From assembly GCA_934663625.1 (NCBI GenBank), contig CAKUKP010000077.1, positions 1 through 13,760 of the forward strand: a DNA stretch of 13,760 bases. Direction: 5' to 3'. This document shows positions 7,353-13,344 of this stretch, in pieces; positions within the stretch are counted from its first letter, which is position 1; each line of letters opens with the position of its first letter. Made by a program: the position numbers and the translations under genes. Under the pieces are notes generated by a model that worked only from the letters and a program-made list of their open reading frames with translations, searched no databases and was not told the origin of the DNA. The stretch is from an uncultured Clostridia bacterium (GTDB lineage Bacteria > Bacillota > Clostridia > Christensenellales > Aristaeellaceae).

Positions 7353-8244
7353 TTTGATGTGCGAAGTCGAGGGCTGCCCCGATGGGCTGGATGCTTTTCT
7401 GAATCAGGTGGCGGACGTATGCTTTGAACTGGAGGGCATTCAGAACGCGGGCTTTTCCGTGCGCATCGTAGATGATGCCACAATCCGCGCGCTGAACCGC
7501 GAAATGCGGCACATCGACAGCGCCACGGACGTACTGTCCTTCCCCACCGTTCGCTATCCCGCGGGCACTACGGCGCGGGACAACCCGAAGCGCTTAAAGC
7601 GCGAATACGATCCGTCGCTCGATTACATCAATCTGGGCGACTGCGTATTGAATCTGCATCGCGCGCAGGAACAGGCCGCAGAATTCGGACATTCACTGAA
7701 GCGCGAGCTGGGCTATCTCACCGCGCATTCCGCGTTTCATCTGATGGGCTATGATCACATGACCGATTCCGATAAGGCCGTGATGCGCGGCATGGAAAAG
7801 CGCGCCATGCAGCGCCTTGAGCTCTGGCGCAATCCGAAGGGAGATTCTATGAATTATGAAGCATTGTTCGCCGCCGCAAAGGCGGCGCGCGAAAACGCCT
7901 ACGCCCCCTATTCCAAATTCATGGTCGGCGCGTGCATTCTGACCGAATCCGGCAATACCTACACCGGCTGCAATTTTGAAAACGCATCCTTCGGCGCGAC
8001 GATCTGCGCCGAGCGCTGCGCCGCATCCTGCGCCGTTTCAAACGGTGAACGGAAATTTGCCGCCATCGCCATCGTGGGCAATACGCCCGCGTGGCCGTGC
8101 GGCATTTGCCGCCAGGTGCTGCGCGAATTCGCCGCCGCGCCGGATATGCCGGTGATCGTGGGCGCGTGTGATTCCGACGCATACGCGGTAAAGCCCCTGT
8201 CGGAGCTTTTGCCCGAATCCTTCGGGCCGGAATACCTGCTCTAA
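7342..8244 (+). CDS. ybeY: YbeY endoribonuclease fused in frame to cytidine deaminase
   Basis: A single uninterrupted frame of 300 codons encodes two normally separate enzymes. Residues 1-169 are YbeY, the zinc-dependent endoribonuclease needed for 16S rRNA 3'-end maturation and ribosome quality control: DVLSFP is at 63-68, YINLGDCVLN at 95-104, and the three-histidine site H129-S-A-F-H133-L-M-G-Y-D-H139 is intact. A loop of about 25 residues before INLGD is longer than in short YbeY proteins. From Met170 the sequence is a complete cytidine deaminase. No stop codon separates them. The ATG at 7342 has GGAGG (7328-7332) nine bases upstream and overlaps the end of the pgpH frame. Many Firmicutes carry a diacylglycerol kinase gene between ybeY and cdd; it is absent here. 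Because AAGGGAG and an ATG occur at the junction, ribosomes may make both the fusion and free deaminase. Confidence 0.9.
   Translation: MPIDLMCEVEGCPDGLDAFLNQVADVCFELEGIQNAGFSVRIVDDATIRALNREMRHIDSATDVLSFPTVRYPAGTTARDNPKRLKREYDPSLDYINLGDCVLNLHRAQEQAAEFGHSLKRELGYLTAHSAFHLMGYDHMTDSDKAVMRGMEKRAMQRLELWRNPKGDSMNYEALFAAAKAARENAYAPYSKFMVGACILTESGNTYTGCNFENASFGATICAERCAASCAVSNGERKFAAIAIVGNTPAWPCGICRQVLREFAAAPDMPVIVGACDSDAYAVKPLSELLPESFGPEYLL
7849..8244 (+). CDS. cdd: Cytidine deaminase module, possibly also translated alone
   Basis: From the internal ATG at 7849 the frame encodes a full-length 131-residue cytidine deaminase, which converts cytidine and deoxycytidine to uridine forms in pyrimidine salvage. 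Visible motifs are the N-terminal AYAPYSKFMVGA (residues 17-28), the substrate loop NFEN (42-45), the zinc and proton-shuttle site C53-A-E55, and the second zinc pair P83-C84-G-I-C87. The size is that of the small tetrameric class. AAGGGAG (7837-7843) stands five bases before the ATG, a good ribosome binding site that would allow separate production. It is nevertheless in frame with ybeY with no stop, so this entry is the second half of the fused gene and not a further gene. Whether the fused or free form dominates cannot be told from DNA. The enzyme call is secure; independent initiation is inferred. Confidence 0.6.
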   Translation: MNYEALFAAAKAARENAYAPYSKFMVGACILTESGNTYTGCNFENASFGATICAERCAASCAVSNGERKFAAIAIVGNTPAWPCGICRQVLREFAAAPDMPVIVGACDSDAYAVKPLSELLPESFGPEYLL

Positions 8245-8280
8245 CGCAGACAGCAAACAGATTACGGAGGTACAAGCAAA

Positions 8281-9171
8281 TTGTCCGATAAGAAATTCCG
8301 TTCCGGCTTCGTCGCCATTCTCGGCCGCCCGAACGTAGGCAAATCCAGCATCATGAACCGCATCGTGGGCGAAAAGGTCGCCATCGTATCCAATCATCCG
8401 CAAACCACCCGAAATAAGCTGCTGGGCGTGGCGACCGGCGATGATTGGCAGATCGTATTTGTGGATACGCCCGGTCTGCACAAGCCGCGCACGAAGCTGG
8501 GCGAATACATGATGAAGAGCGCTAACGACGCGCGCGAGGGCGTGGACGCGGTGCTGGCTGTGGTGGATGGACAGAAGATCGCGGGCGGCGATAAAGCCGT
8601 GCTTTCCGATATTCAAACCATGAACTGCCCGCGCTTTCTGGCGGTCAACAAGATCGATATCGTGCCGCCGGAAAAGCTGATGCCGCAGCTTGCGGAGCTG
8701 AACGAATTCCATTTCGATCAGATCGTTTCCGTTTCCGCGCGCACGGGGGAAAACATCGATCTGCTCACGCATAAGCTGATTGAAGCGATGCCGGAAGGAC
8801 CCAAGTATTTTCCCGATGATATGATTACCGATCAGCCGGAGCGCATCATGTGCGCCGAAATCATCCGCGAAAAGGCGCTGAACAACCTGCGCGATGAAAT
8901 CCCGCACGGCGTGGGCGTGGAAATGCTGCAAATCAAGAAGGTCAGCAATACGCTTACCGAAATTCACGCGAACGTATACTGCGAAAAGGAATCCCACAAA
9001 TCGATCATCATCGGCAAGCAGGGCAGCATGCTGCGTACGATCGGCACGCAGGCGCGCATCGATATTGAACGGCTGCTGGGCACGAAGGTAATGCTGAAAT
9101 TGTGGGTCAAGGTGCGCGAGGACTGGCGCAATCGCGCGGGCGATCTGCGCGCGCTGGGTTACGAGGACTGA
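8281..9171 (+). CDS. era: GTPase Era, 16S rRNA assembly factor
   Basis: The 296-residue product is a full-length Era: a Ras-like GTPase followed by a KH RNA-binding domain. The G1 loop GRPNVGKS is at 15-22, G2 TTRNK at 42-46, G3 DTPG at 62-65 and G4 NKID at 123-126; G5 lies in VSARTG. The KH domain holds IIIGKQGS at 242-249. Era binds the 3' end of 16S rRNA and guides 30S subunit maturation, which matches its place beside ybeY. The start is TTG at 8281, the only reasonable start near GGAGG (8266-8270, ten bases upstream); no ATG lies close by. The gap from the YbeY-Cdd stop is 36 bp without a promoter or terminator, so it belongs to the same operon. The end overlaps recO by one base. Confidence 0.96.
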   Translation: MSDKKFRSGFVAILGRPNVGKSSIMNRIVGEKVAIVSNHPQTTRNKLLGVATGDDWQIVFVDTPGLHKPRTKLGEYMMKSANDAREGVDAVLAVVDGQKIAGGDKAVLSDIQTMNCPRFLAVNKIDIVPPEKLMPQLAELNEFHFDQIVSVSARTGENIDLLTHKLIEAMPEGPKYFPDDMITDQPERIMCAEIIREKALNNLRDEIPHGVGVEMLQIKKVSNTLTEIHANVYCEKESHKSIIIGKQGSMLRTIGTQARIDIERLLGTKVMLKLWVKVREDWRNRAGDLRALGYED

Positions 9172-9908
9172 TGGCGACGTTTTCATCCCCCGCGCTGGTG
9201 CTGCGTCACGCCGATTATTCCGAATACGATCGCATGGTTACGCTGTTTACGCCGGAATACGGCCGAATTGATGCGGTGGCGCGCGGCTGCCGCAAGCCGA
9301 AATCGCCGCTTCTGAACGCCTGTGAACCGTTCGTCAGCGGCGAATTTCACCTGTTTCGGAAGGGCGAACGATTCACCATCGAACAATGCCAGATTCAGGA
9401 AAGCTTTTATGATCTGCGCACCGATTACGACCGGCTGCTGCACGGCGTATACTGGCTGAAGCTGCTGGAAGCATCGGTAATGATCGATGTGCCCATGCCG
9501 CAGTTGTTTCTGACCACGCTGCGCGCGCTGGCGCACCTCGCCTATTCCGAACTGCCGCTGGAAATGCTCACGATGGCGTTTGAAATGCATCTGATTGCCC
9601 AGCTGGGTTATGCGCCCCGCATGGATTGCTGTATGCGCTGCGGCGCGGCGATCGACGGCGACGCGCGCTTCGACGCGGATCGCGGCGGATGCATCTGCCT
9701 GCAATGTCCGTCCTCCGCCCCGCTGATTTCCAACGGCGCGCGGCGGATTATGCTGAAGCTCCCCCGCACGAAGTACGATCAGGTGCGCCTGCTGGACGGG
9801 CACCCCGATTGGCCGGAGGCGGCGCGGCTGTTCCGCGGGTATGTGGATCGGCGCATTTCGGCGCAGCGCTTCGCGCCGCCGCTTCCGCCAAACAATAATC
9901 CAAAATAA
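9171..9908 (+). CDS. recO: DNA repair protein RecO
   Basis: The 245-residue product is RecO, which anneals DNA strands and helps RecR load RecA onto SSB-coated single strands. The N-terminal OB-fold opens with ALVLRHADYSEYDRMVTLFT, then EYGRIDAVARGCRKPKSPL. The helical C-terminal part has the four-cysteine zinc site typical of Firmicutes RecO: C154-x-x-C157 (CCMRCG) and C176-x-x-C179 (CICLQC). The start ATG overlaps the era stop codon as TGATG, which favours re-initiation by ribosomes finishing era; the long frame further upstream is era read in another phase. The usual order era-recO is kept. It closes the operon. No hairpin terminator follows directly; the stretch after the stop is A-rich and leads into the rubrerythrin promoter. 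Confidence 0.94.
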   Translation: MATFSSPALVLRHADYSEYDRMVTLFTPEYGRIDAVARGCRKPKSPLLNACEPFVSGEFHLFRKGERFTIEQCQIQESFYDLRTDYDRLLHGVYWLKLLEASVMIDVPMPQLFLTTLRALAHLAYSELPLEMLTMAFEMHLIAQLGYAPRMDCCMRCGAAIDGDARFDADRGGCICLQCPSSAPLISNGARRIMLKLPRTKYDQVRLLDGHPDWPEAARLFRGYVDRRISAQRFAPPLPPNNNPK

Positions 9909-9933
9909 TTTTGAAAAAATCCAAAAAATATGT

Positions 9934-9962
9934 TTCAAAGGCAGTGCTTTGTGGTATATAAT
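9934..9962 (+). promoter_or_regulatory. Promoter of rubrerythrin with upstream A-tracts
   Basis: TTCAAA (9934-9939) and a perfect TATAAT (9957-9962) are 17 bp apart, with a start point near 9969. The bases before it (9901-9930) carry repeated A-tracts that could act as an UP element. The GGAGG at 9997-10001 stands eight bases from the rubrerythrin ATG. Confidence 0.65.
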
Positions 9963-9977
9963 AACCATAAGCACTGC
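9941..9977. promoter_or_regulatory. Operator-like inverted repeat and PerR-box-like site
   Basis: GCAGTGCTT (9941-9949) and AAGCACTGC (9969-9977) form a perfect 9-bp inverted repeat centred on the -10 box. Inside it, positions 9956-9970 read ATATAATAACCATAA, which agrees with the Bacillus PerR consensus TTATAATNATTATAA at 11 of 14 defined bases. PerR is a peroxide-sensing repressor that controls rubrerythrin-type genes in clostridia, so repression by a PerR/Fur-family protein is plausible. The outer repeat may instead be the site of another regulator. Confidence 0.5.
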
Positions 9978-10009
9978 TTACTTAATAAAACAATTTGGAG
10001 GTCACAATT

Positions 10010-10588
10010 ATGAAGAAGTTCGTTTGTTCCGTTTGCGGTTATGTATACGAGGGTGAAGCCGCTCCCGAAAAGTGCCCCATCTGCCATGCGCCCGCATCCG
10101 CTTTCAAAGAGGTCGTCGGCGAAATGAAGCTGGCTGCCGAGCATGAATTCGGCGTCGGCGCGAAGCTGGACAACGTTCCCGAAGAGGATAAGAAGTTCAT
10201 CCTCGAACAGCTGAAGGCCAATTTCAACGGCGAATGCGCCGAGGTCGGCATGTACCTGTGCATGGCGCGCGTCGCGCATCGCGAAGGCTATCCGGAAATC
10301 GGCCTGTACTGGGAAAAGGCCGCCTTTGAAGAAGCGGAGCACGCCGCGAAGTTCGCAGAGCTGCTCGGCTCCACGCTGGAACCCAACATGACCGCTTCCA
10401 CCGAAAAGAATCTGGCGTGGCGCGTAGATTGCGAATTCGGCGCAACCCAGGGCAAGTTCGATCTCGCCGCCTGCGCGAAGAAGAACGGTCTGGACGCCAT
10501 CCACGATACCGTGCATGAAATGGCTCGCGACGAGGCTCGTCACGGCCGCGCGCTGAAGGGTCTGCTGGATCGCTATTTCGGAAAGTAA
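10010..10588 (+). CDS. rbr: Reverse rubrerythrin (N-terminal rubredoxin domain)
   Basis: The 192-residue product has domains in the reverse of the usual rubrerythrin order. A rubredoxin-type iron centre comes first (C6-S-V-C9 and C22-P-I-C25 in FVCSVCGYVYEG and EKCPICHAPAS), then a ferritin-like four-helix diiron domain. The diiron ligand motifs are visible: E75 and E78 in NGECAEVGMY, E108-A-E-H111, E170, and E175-A-R-H178. Clostridial reverse rubrerythrins reduce hydrogen peroxide, and in some cases oxygen, using electrons from NADH by way of partner reductases, which protects anaerobes from oxidative stress. The ATG at 10010 is set by GGAGG eight bases upstream; the TTG at 9995 lies inside that site. 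The gene is monocistronic, with its own promoter, a redox-type operator and a strong terminator. The electron donor is not encoded nearby. Confidence 0.93.
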   Translation: MKKFVCSVCGYVYEGEAAPEKCPICHAPASAFKEVVGEMKLAAEHEFGVGAKLDNVPEEDKKFILEQLKANFNGECAEVGMYLCMARVAHREGYPEIGLYWEKAAFEEAEHAAKFAELLGSTLEPNMTASTEKNLAWRVDCEFGATQGKFDLAACAKKNGLDAIHDTVHEMARDEARHGRALKGLLDRYFGK

Positions 10589-10609
10589 GAACCGCAATCG
10601 CAAGATTTA

Positions 10610-10645
10610 CGGGAACCGCTCTGATGAAGGGCGGTTCCCGCTTTT
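10610..10645 (+). terminator. Intrinsic terminator of rubrerythrin
   Basis: A perfect 10-bp stem, CGGGAACCGC (10610-10619) with GCGGTTCCCG (10631-10640), is followed by CTTTT (10641-10645). It lies 22 bp after the rubrerythrin stop codon. Confidence 0.88.
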
Positions 10646-10675
10646 GTGCTTATTAGCGCGTTATTTTCATAACAC

Positions 10676-10705
10676 AAAAAGTGCCTCCTGTCCATAAGAG
10701 GCACT
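10676..10705 (-). terminator. Intrinsic terminator of the minus-strand secreted-protein gene
   Basis: On the minus strand, AGTGCCTC (complement of 10698-10705) pairs with GAGGCACT (complement of 10680-10687) and runs into five Ts (complement of 10676-10680). The hairpin begins 8 bp after the stop codon of the gene ending at 10713. It is back to back with the rubrerythrin terminator, so the two convergent units are well insulated. Confidence 0.85.
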
Positions 10706-10712
10706 AAAATAG

Positions 10713-12251
10713 TTAACGAAGTTCGATGCGTTCCAACTCAAATCGCGGAATAGTTCTGAGTTCGTTATTTATCGTTGTGTAACTATACAGTCCGATGTAT
10801 TTTCCGCAGATTACAACCTTGTCACCTTCAAGGTAACGGGGTTCACCCTGTTCGCGATCATACTCGATATATACATCATCATCATATCTGCCCTTTGTAT
10901 TTACACCCATCGTGACAGTTGTATAATCAGTTGTGCCATTAACATTTTCGGTTACCCAGCCAATTACACCATTGAACTTGTAATGAATACCTTCATAGTT
11001 ACTAGAATTTCTGGAAATCTCTTTATAATTTAAGGACTCATATGCAAGAGCTATCGGTGCATCATCAGCCATCATAGAATTCATGGTGTTTGTATCTATC
11101 TCACCAGTTACAGAAAGTCCTGCGTTAGCCTGATAATCTTTAACAGCAGTTGCGGTCATATTGCCAAACCTACCATCAGCAGAACCTTTCAAGTAATTAA
11201 GTTCGATCAGTCTTGTTTGTGCCAATTTTACTTCTTCGCCTTGGCTACCAACTCTAAAAACCATATTACCTAACTCAACAGACTCTACTTTAAAAAGAAT
11301 CTGTTGCATAGCATTATCGGCAATACCAGTGATTTCAAGACCGTTTGCCATCTGAAATTCCTTAATAGCCGATTCGGTCATTCCGCCAAAGTTACCATCA
11401 GCACTTCCAGAGAGATATCCTCTGGAAATCAATTTACTTTGTAAAACTTTTACCTTTTCGCCTTTATCGCCCTTCTTTAGTTCTTCATAAACAATCACTG
11501 GTTCTTCTTTAGGTTCTGCAGTTACAAGTGAAGGCCTTTCGGGTTCTTCAGAAGTGACTTCCTCTTTGTTACCAAGCTCAGGTTCTGGGGTTGGTTCTAC
11601 AGTGGGTTCTACGGTAGGAACAGAAGTAGGTTCAGGACTCGGCGTTATCGTAGGAACTCCGCTTGCAACAAAGCAATCGTCCAGCTTAAGATACTCTCCC
11701 TCTTTGATAGTAATATATGTAGAATTGTCGAATATTCCGTTATTTTTAATATGGTCTAAGATGCTGCTGTTGTAGATAACGTAGTATGCATCGTCTTCCA
11801 CAGCGGATAATTTATATTCACCTGGTAGAATATCATATTCCGCTCCAACTTTTAACATTGTCCCTTTAGACCCTTGGTCGATACAATATGCTGCATAAAA
11901 CTCCTCTGACGGAATGGCAAGGCAGTTATCCAGATCAATGTACTCCCCAGCCTGAACTGTAACAATAGCGTTTACATAAAAAAAGTCGTTGAAAAGAATA
12001 TCGTTTCCATTAGCATCGCTTGTAACGGAAAAATACGCTCCATCGCTTTCCATTGAAAGAATTACGTATTCACCAGCATCAATATCAAATCCACATTTGT
12101 ATTGGCCGGTAGTATAGACAGTTTCAAAACTGTCCTTGATGGAAATATAATCGCCATCATATTTAGTTCTTTCTGTAGAAGTTTCAGCGTATGTTATCGA
12201 TGCAGTTAAAATGCATACTAACAACAGAATTGCATAATTTCGAATTTTCAT
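10713..12251 (-). CDS. Secreted modular protein with two peptidoglycan-binding domains
   Basis: This 512-residue protein looks exported. Residues 1-22 are a signal peptide ending in TYA. Two related beta-rich modules follow (about 50-110 and 132-193), each with an AGEY/PGEY turn and ending in a YxTIKEGEYLKLDDC-like line; this repeat is familiar from clostridial surface proteins but I know no function for it. A Pro/Thr/Glu linker (199-227) carries a short tandem repeat. Two peptidoglycan-binding (PG_binding_1) domains span about 256-318 and 333-394 with paired YLxGSADGxFG motifs. The last 105 residues (406-512) look like a small OB-fold: YKFNGVIGWV, DDDVYIEYD, GDKVVICGKYIGLYSY. No catalytic domain is visible, so a wall-anchored binding or sensing role is inferred. 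The ATG has AGAAGG seven bases upstream. Base composition is much lower in GC than the operon to the left, suggesting horizontal gain. Confidence 0.82.
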   Translation of the reverse strand: MKIRNYAILLLVCILTASITYAETSTERTKYDGDYISIKDSFETVYTTGQYKCGFDIDAGEYVILSMESDGAYFSVTSDANGNDILFNDFFYVNAIVTVQAGEYIDLDNCLAIPSEEFYAAYCIDQGSKGTMLKVGAEYDILPGEYKLSAVEDDAYYVIYNSSILDHIKNNGIFDNSTYITIKEGEYLKLDDCFVASGVPTITPSPEPTSVPTVEPTVEPTPEPELGNKEEVTSEEPERPSLVTAEPKEEPVIVYEELKKGDKGEKVKVLQSKLISRGYLSGSADGNFGGMTESAIKEFQMANGLEITGIADNAMQQILFKVESVELGNMVFRVGSQGEEVKLAQTRLIELNYLKGSADGRFGNMTATAVKDYQANAGLSVTGEIDTNTMNSMMADDAPIALAYESLNYKEISRNSSNYEGIHYKFNGVIGWVTENVNGTTDYTTVTMGVNTKGRYDDDVYIEYDREQGEPRYLEGDKVVICGKYIGLYSYTTINNELRTIPRFELERIELR

Positions 12252-12415
12252 ATAAGAACCTTCTTTCTGTATCTATTCTCTTAAAATTTCTCAACCATGT
12301 GTTTTATAACCCTTGATGCCTAGTGCCGACTTCACGAATGGCAGAAAAGATCAGTCATCGTCCTACTTGGTAAGCGAACACACATAATCTAACGGAGAAA
12401 GCCATTCCAAGGATT

Positions 12416-12439
12416 AATGCATATAGAACAATATGCATT
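12416..12439. repeat. Perfect 9-bp inverted repeat in leader region
   Basis: AATGCATAT (12416-12424) and ATATGCATT (12431-12439) are exact inverted copies with a 6-base loop. No T-run follows on either strand, so it is not a terminator. It may be a leader hairpin or a protein-binding site. Confidence 0.5.
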
Positions 12440-12629
12440 CCAAAATCGCATCATCTCTCTAGTCGATTTTAGAAAGATATATTCCCCTTGCATACCTTAA
12501 AAAACACCCCCTGCGCAATTTATCGTAGTGCGTTTCTGGACACCCCCCTACTTCTTAAATAAATGCAGACTTCCCTCACTACCTTTTCTTTATCGCATTT
12601 TCGCCACGCTCCTTTTCAAAATCTCCCAA

Positions 12630-12696
12630 ATATGTTATTACTGCAATTATAACATATATTCCTTGATGTTTCAAGAGTTATAACAAATATTTCTTG
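12630..12696. promoter_or_regulatory. Operator-like repeat cluster upstream of the XRE regulator
   Basis: A 19-bp direct repeat occurs twice with a 31-bp period (12647-12665 and 12678-12696; 17 of 19 bases identical), each starting TTATAACA and ending CTTG. The second copy includes the perfect palindrome GTTATAAC (12677-12684). A 9-bp inverted repeat ATATGTTAT/ATAACATAT (12630-12638/12649-12657) overlaps the first. A period near three helical turns between divergent genes is typical of regulator operators. The binding protein is inferred to be the adjacent XRE regulator. Confidence 0.5.
12646..12674 (-). promoter_or_regulatory. Leftward promoter facing the secreted-protein gene
   Basis: On the minus strand TTGAAA (complement of 12669-12674) and a perfect TATAAT (complement of 12646-12651) are 17 bp apart. 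Transcription would start near 12639 and run about 390 nt before the start codon at 12251. No better promoter is seen closer to that gene. The -10 box lies inside one of the TTATAACA repeats, so a bound regulator would block it. Confidence 0.6.
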
Positions 12697-12745
12697 TCTA
12701 TTCGTCATCTTAAAAACGATATGATGATACCAAGAGGTGATTGGG

Positions 12746-13057
12746 ATGGATGAGCAGTTTGTGCGGGACAGGATTACGCAGCTTCGCCTTCGCAAAGGCG
12801 TTTCAGAATACAGGATGAGCTATGACCTCGGACACAGCCGCGGCTACGTCCATAACATTTCTTCAGGTAAAGCCACGCCGCCTATGAAGGAGTTCTTCGC
12901 GATCTGCGAATATTTTGAACTCACCCCGCAGCAGTTTTTCGATGAAGGAACGCAGAATCCTGAACTGATTCAAAAGGCCATCAACGGGATGAAGCAGCTT
13001 GATGAAAAGGACATGCTGATGCTGCTGGGCTTTATCAATCGAATGCTTGAAAAATAG
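12746..13057 (+). CDS. Small XRE-family helix-turn-helix regulator
   Basis: The 103-residue protein belongs to a frequent clostridial group of short Cro/CI-type regulators. An N-terminal helix FVRDRITQLRLRKG leads to the helix-turn-helix (about residues 19-42: VSEYRMSYDLGHSRGYVHNI followed by SSGKA), then PPMKEFFAICEYFELTPQQFFDE completes the five-helix fold. A C-terminal extension (72-103, AINGMKQLDEKDMLMLLGFINRML) looks like a dimerisation helix. It should bind DNA in the cytoplasm as a dimer; its target is unknown. ATG 12746 is preferred over the in-frame GTG 12737 because AGAGGTGA (12733-12740) ends five bases before it and the GTG lies within that site. Upstream repeats suggest autoregulation. 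A -10-like TATGAT is at 12720-12725 but the nearest -35 (TTGTCT, 12694-12699) is 20 bp away, so its promoter is uncertain. Confidence 0.85.
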   Translation: MDEQFVRDRITQLRLRKGVSEYRMSYDLGHSRGYVHNISSGKATPPMKEFFAICEYFELTPQQFFDEGTQNPELIQKAINGMKQLDEKDMLMLLGFINRMLEK

Positions 13058-13077
13058 CCCAGAGAATCGTATAGCGA

Positions 13078-13112
13078 AAAAAGCTGGAATCAAGCTTCGC
13101 AGCCTTTTCTTT
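13078..13112 (+). terminator. Weak candidate terminator after the XRE gene
   Basis: AAAAAGCTG (13078-13086) pairs with CAGCCTTTT (13100-13108) except for one mismatch, and the T-rich right arm continues as CTTT. It begins about 20 bp after the stop codon. The stem has only four GC-rich pairs, so termination may be partial, and the symmetry allows use on both strands. Confidence 0.4.
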
Positions 13113-13232
13113 GTGTGAATGTCCGTCATGATATAAATACATAGAATACCAAAAACGGTCATGGTTTCAATTCAAAATGCATTTTTTCTGTATAGAATCG
13201 AAATCCGATCGATTTTTGCACATTAGAGCAGC
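13113..13232. other. AT-rich spacer with palindromes
   Basis: I see no gene here. The one clear structure is the perfect 12-bp palindrome AAAATGCATTTT (13174-13185). Its core GCATTTT recurs in the sRNA promoter (13235-13241), within the palindrome TTGCAT-TTT-ATGCAA (13233-13247), so the two may be related protein-binding sites. Confidence 0.35.
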
Positions 13233-13261
13233 TTGCATTTTATGCAAAGTTATGTTATAAT
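13233..13261 (+). promoter_or_regulatory. Consensus promoter of a candidate small RNA
   Basis: TTGCAT (13233-13238) and a perfect TATAAT (13256-13261) are 17 bp apart, giving a start near 13268. The -35 box is the left arm of the palindrome TTGCAT-TTT-ATGCAA (13233-13247), which would place a bound dimer over the RNA polymerase contact. Confidence 0.7.
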
Positions 13262-13267
13262 AGCTTC

Positions 13268-13344
13268 GGATTAAATGATTACTTGACTAAAAGCCCTTTT
13301 TCAAGGGCTTTATGGGGATGTTCCTTCCGGAGCGTCCCTTTTTT
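13268..13344 (+). ncRNA. Candidate small RNA of about 77 nt
   Basis: A consensus promoter is followed within 80 bases by an intrinsic terminator, with no start codon plus ribosome binding site between. The predicted transcript has a single-stranded 5' part of about 22 nt, a perfect hairpin AAAGCCCTT-TTTC-AAGGGCTTT (13290-13311), and the terminator hairpin (13315-13338) with T6. In the second stem two pairs are G-U in the plus-strand RNA but would be C-A mismatches in a minus-strand RNA, which supports plus-strand transcription. I do not recognise a named RNA family. It lies between the regulator and the unknown gene, which has its own promoter, so it is unlikely to be just that gene's leader. 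Confidence 0.45.
13315..13344 (+). terminator. Intrinsic terminator of the candidate small RNA
   Basis: GGGATGTTCC (13315-13324) pairs over its full 10 bp with GGAGCGTCCC (13329-13338), counting two G-U pairs, with a UUCC loop, and six Ts follow (13339-13344). Confidence 0.8.

Larger units (their letters stand above)
12252..12745. other. 494-bp intergenic region between secreted protein and regulator
   Basis: No credible gene is present on either strand; the frames found are under about 30 codons and lack family resemblance. The left part (12252-12630) would be a long 5' leader of the minus-strand gene if transcription starts at the promoter at 12646-12674. It contains a perfect hairpin (12416-12439), an 8-bp direct repeat CATTCCAA (12403-12410 and 12436-12443), and two C-rich runs (near 12507 and 12542). 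The right part (12630-12725) holds operator-like repeats described separately. Confidence 0.6.

Noticed and set aside
12359..12412. Minus-strand segment reading LEWLSPLDYV before a stop, reminiscent of an IS3-type transposase C-terminus
   Set aside because: Only about 15 residues, no upstream transposase sequence in any frame, and no IS ends recognised. Too short to call a remnant.
12487..12547. C-rich runs ACACCCCC near 12506 and 12540, considered as transposon ends
   Set aside because: They are direct and not inverted copies, differ in flanks, and no target duplication or transposase is present.
12863..13162. Minus-strand open frame of 99 codons opposite the XRE gene
   Set aside because: The sense strand encodes a clear HTH protein with an SD; the antisense frame has no SD and no recognised motif.
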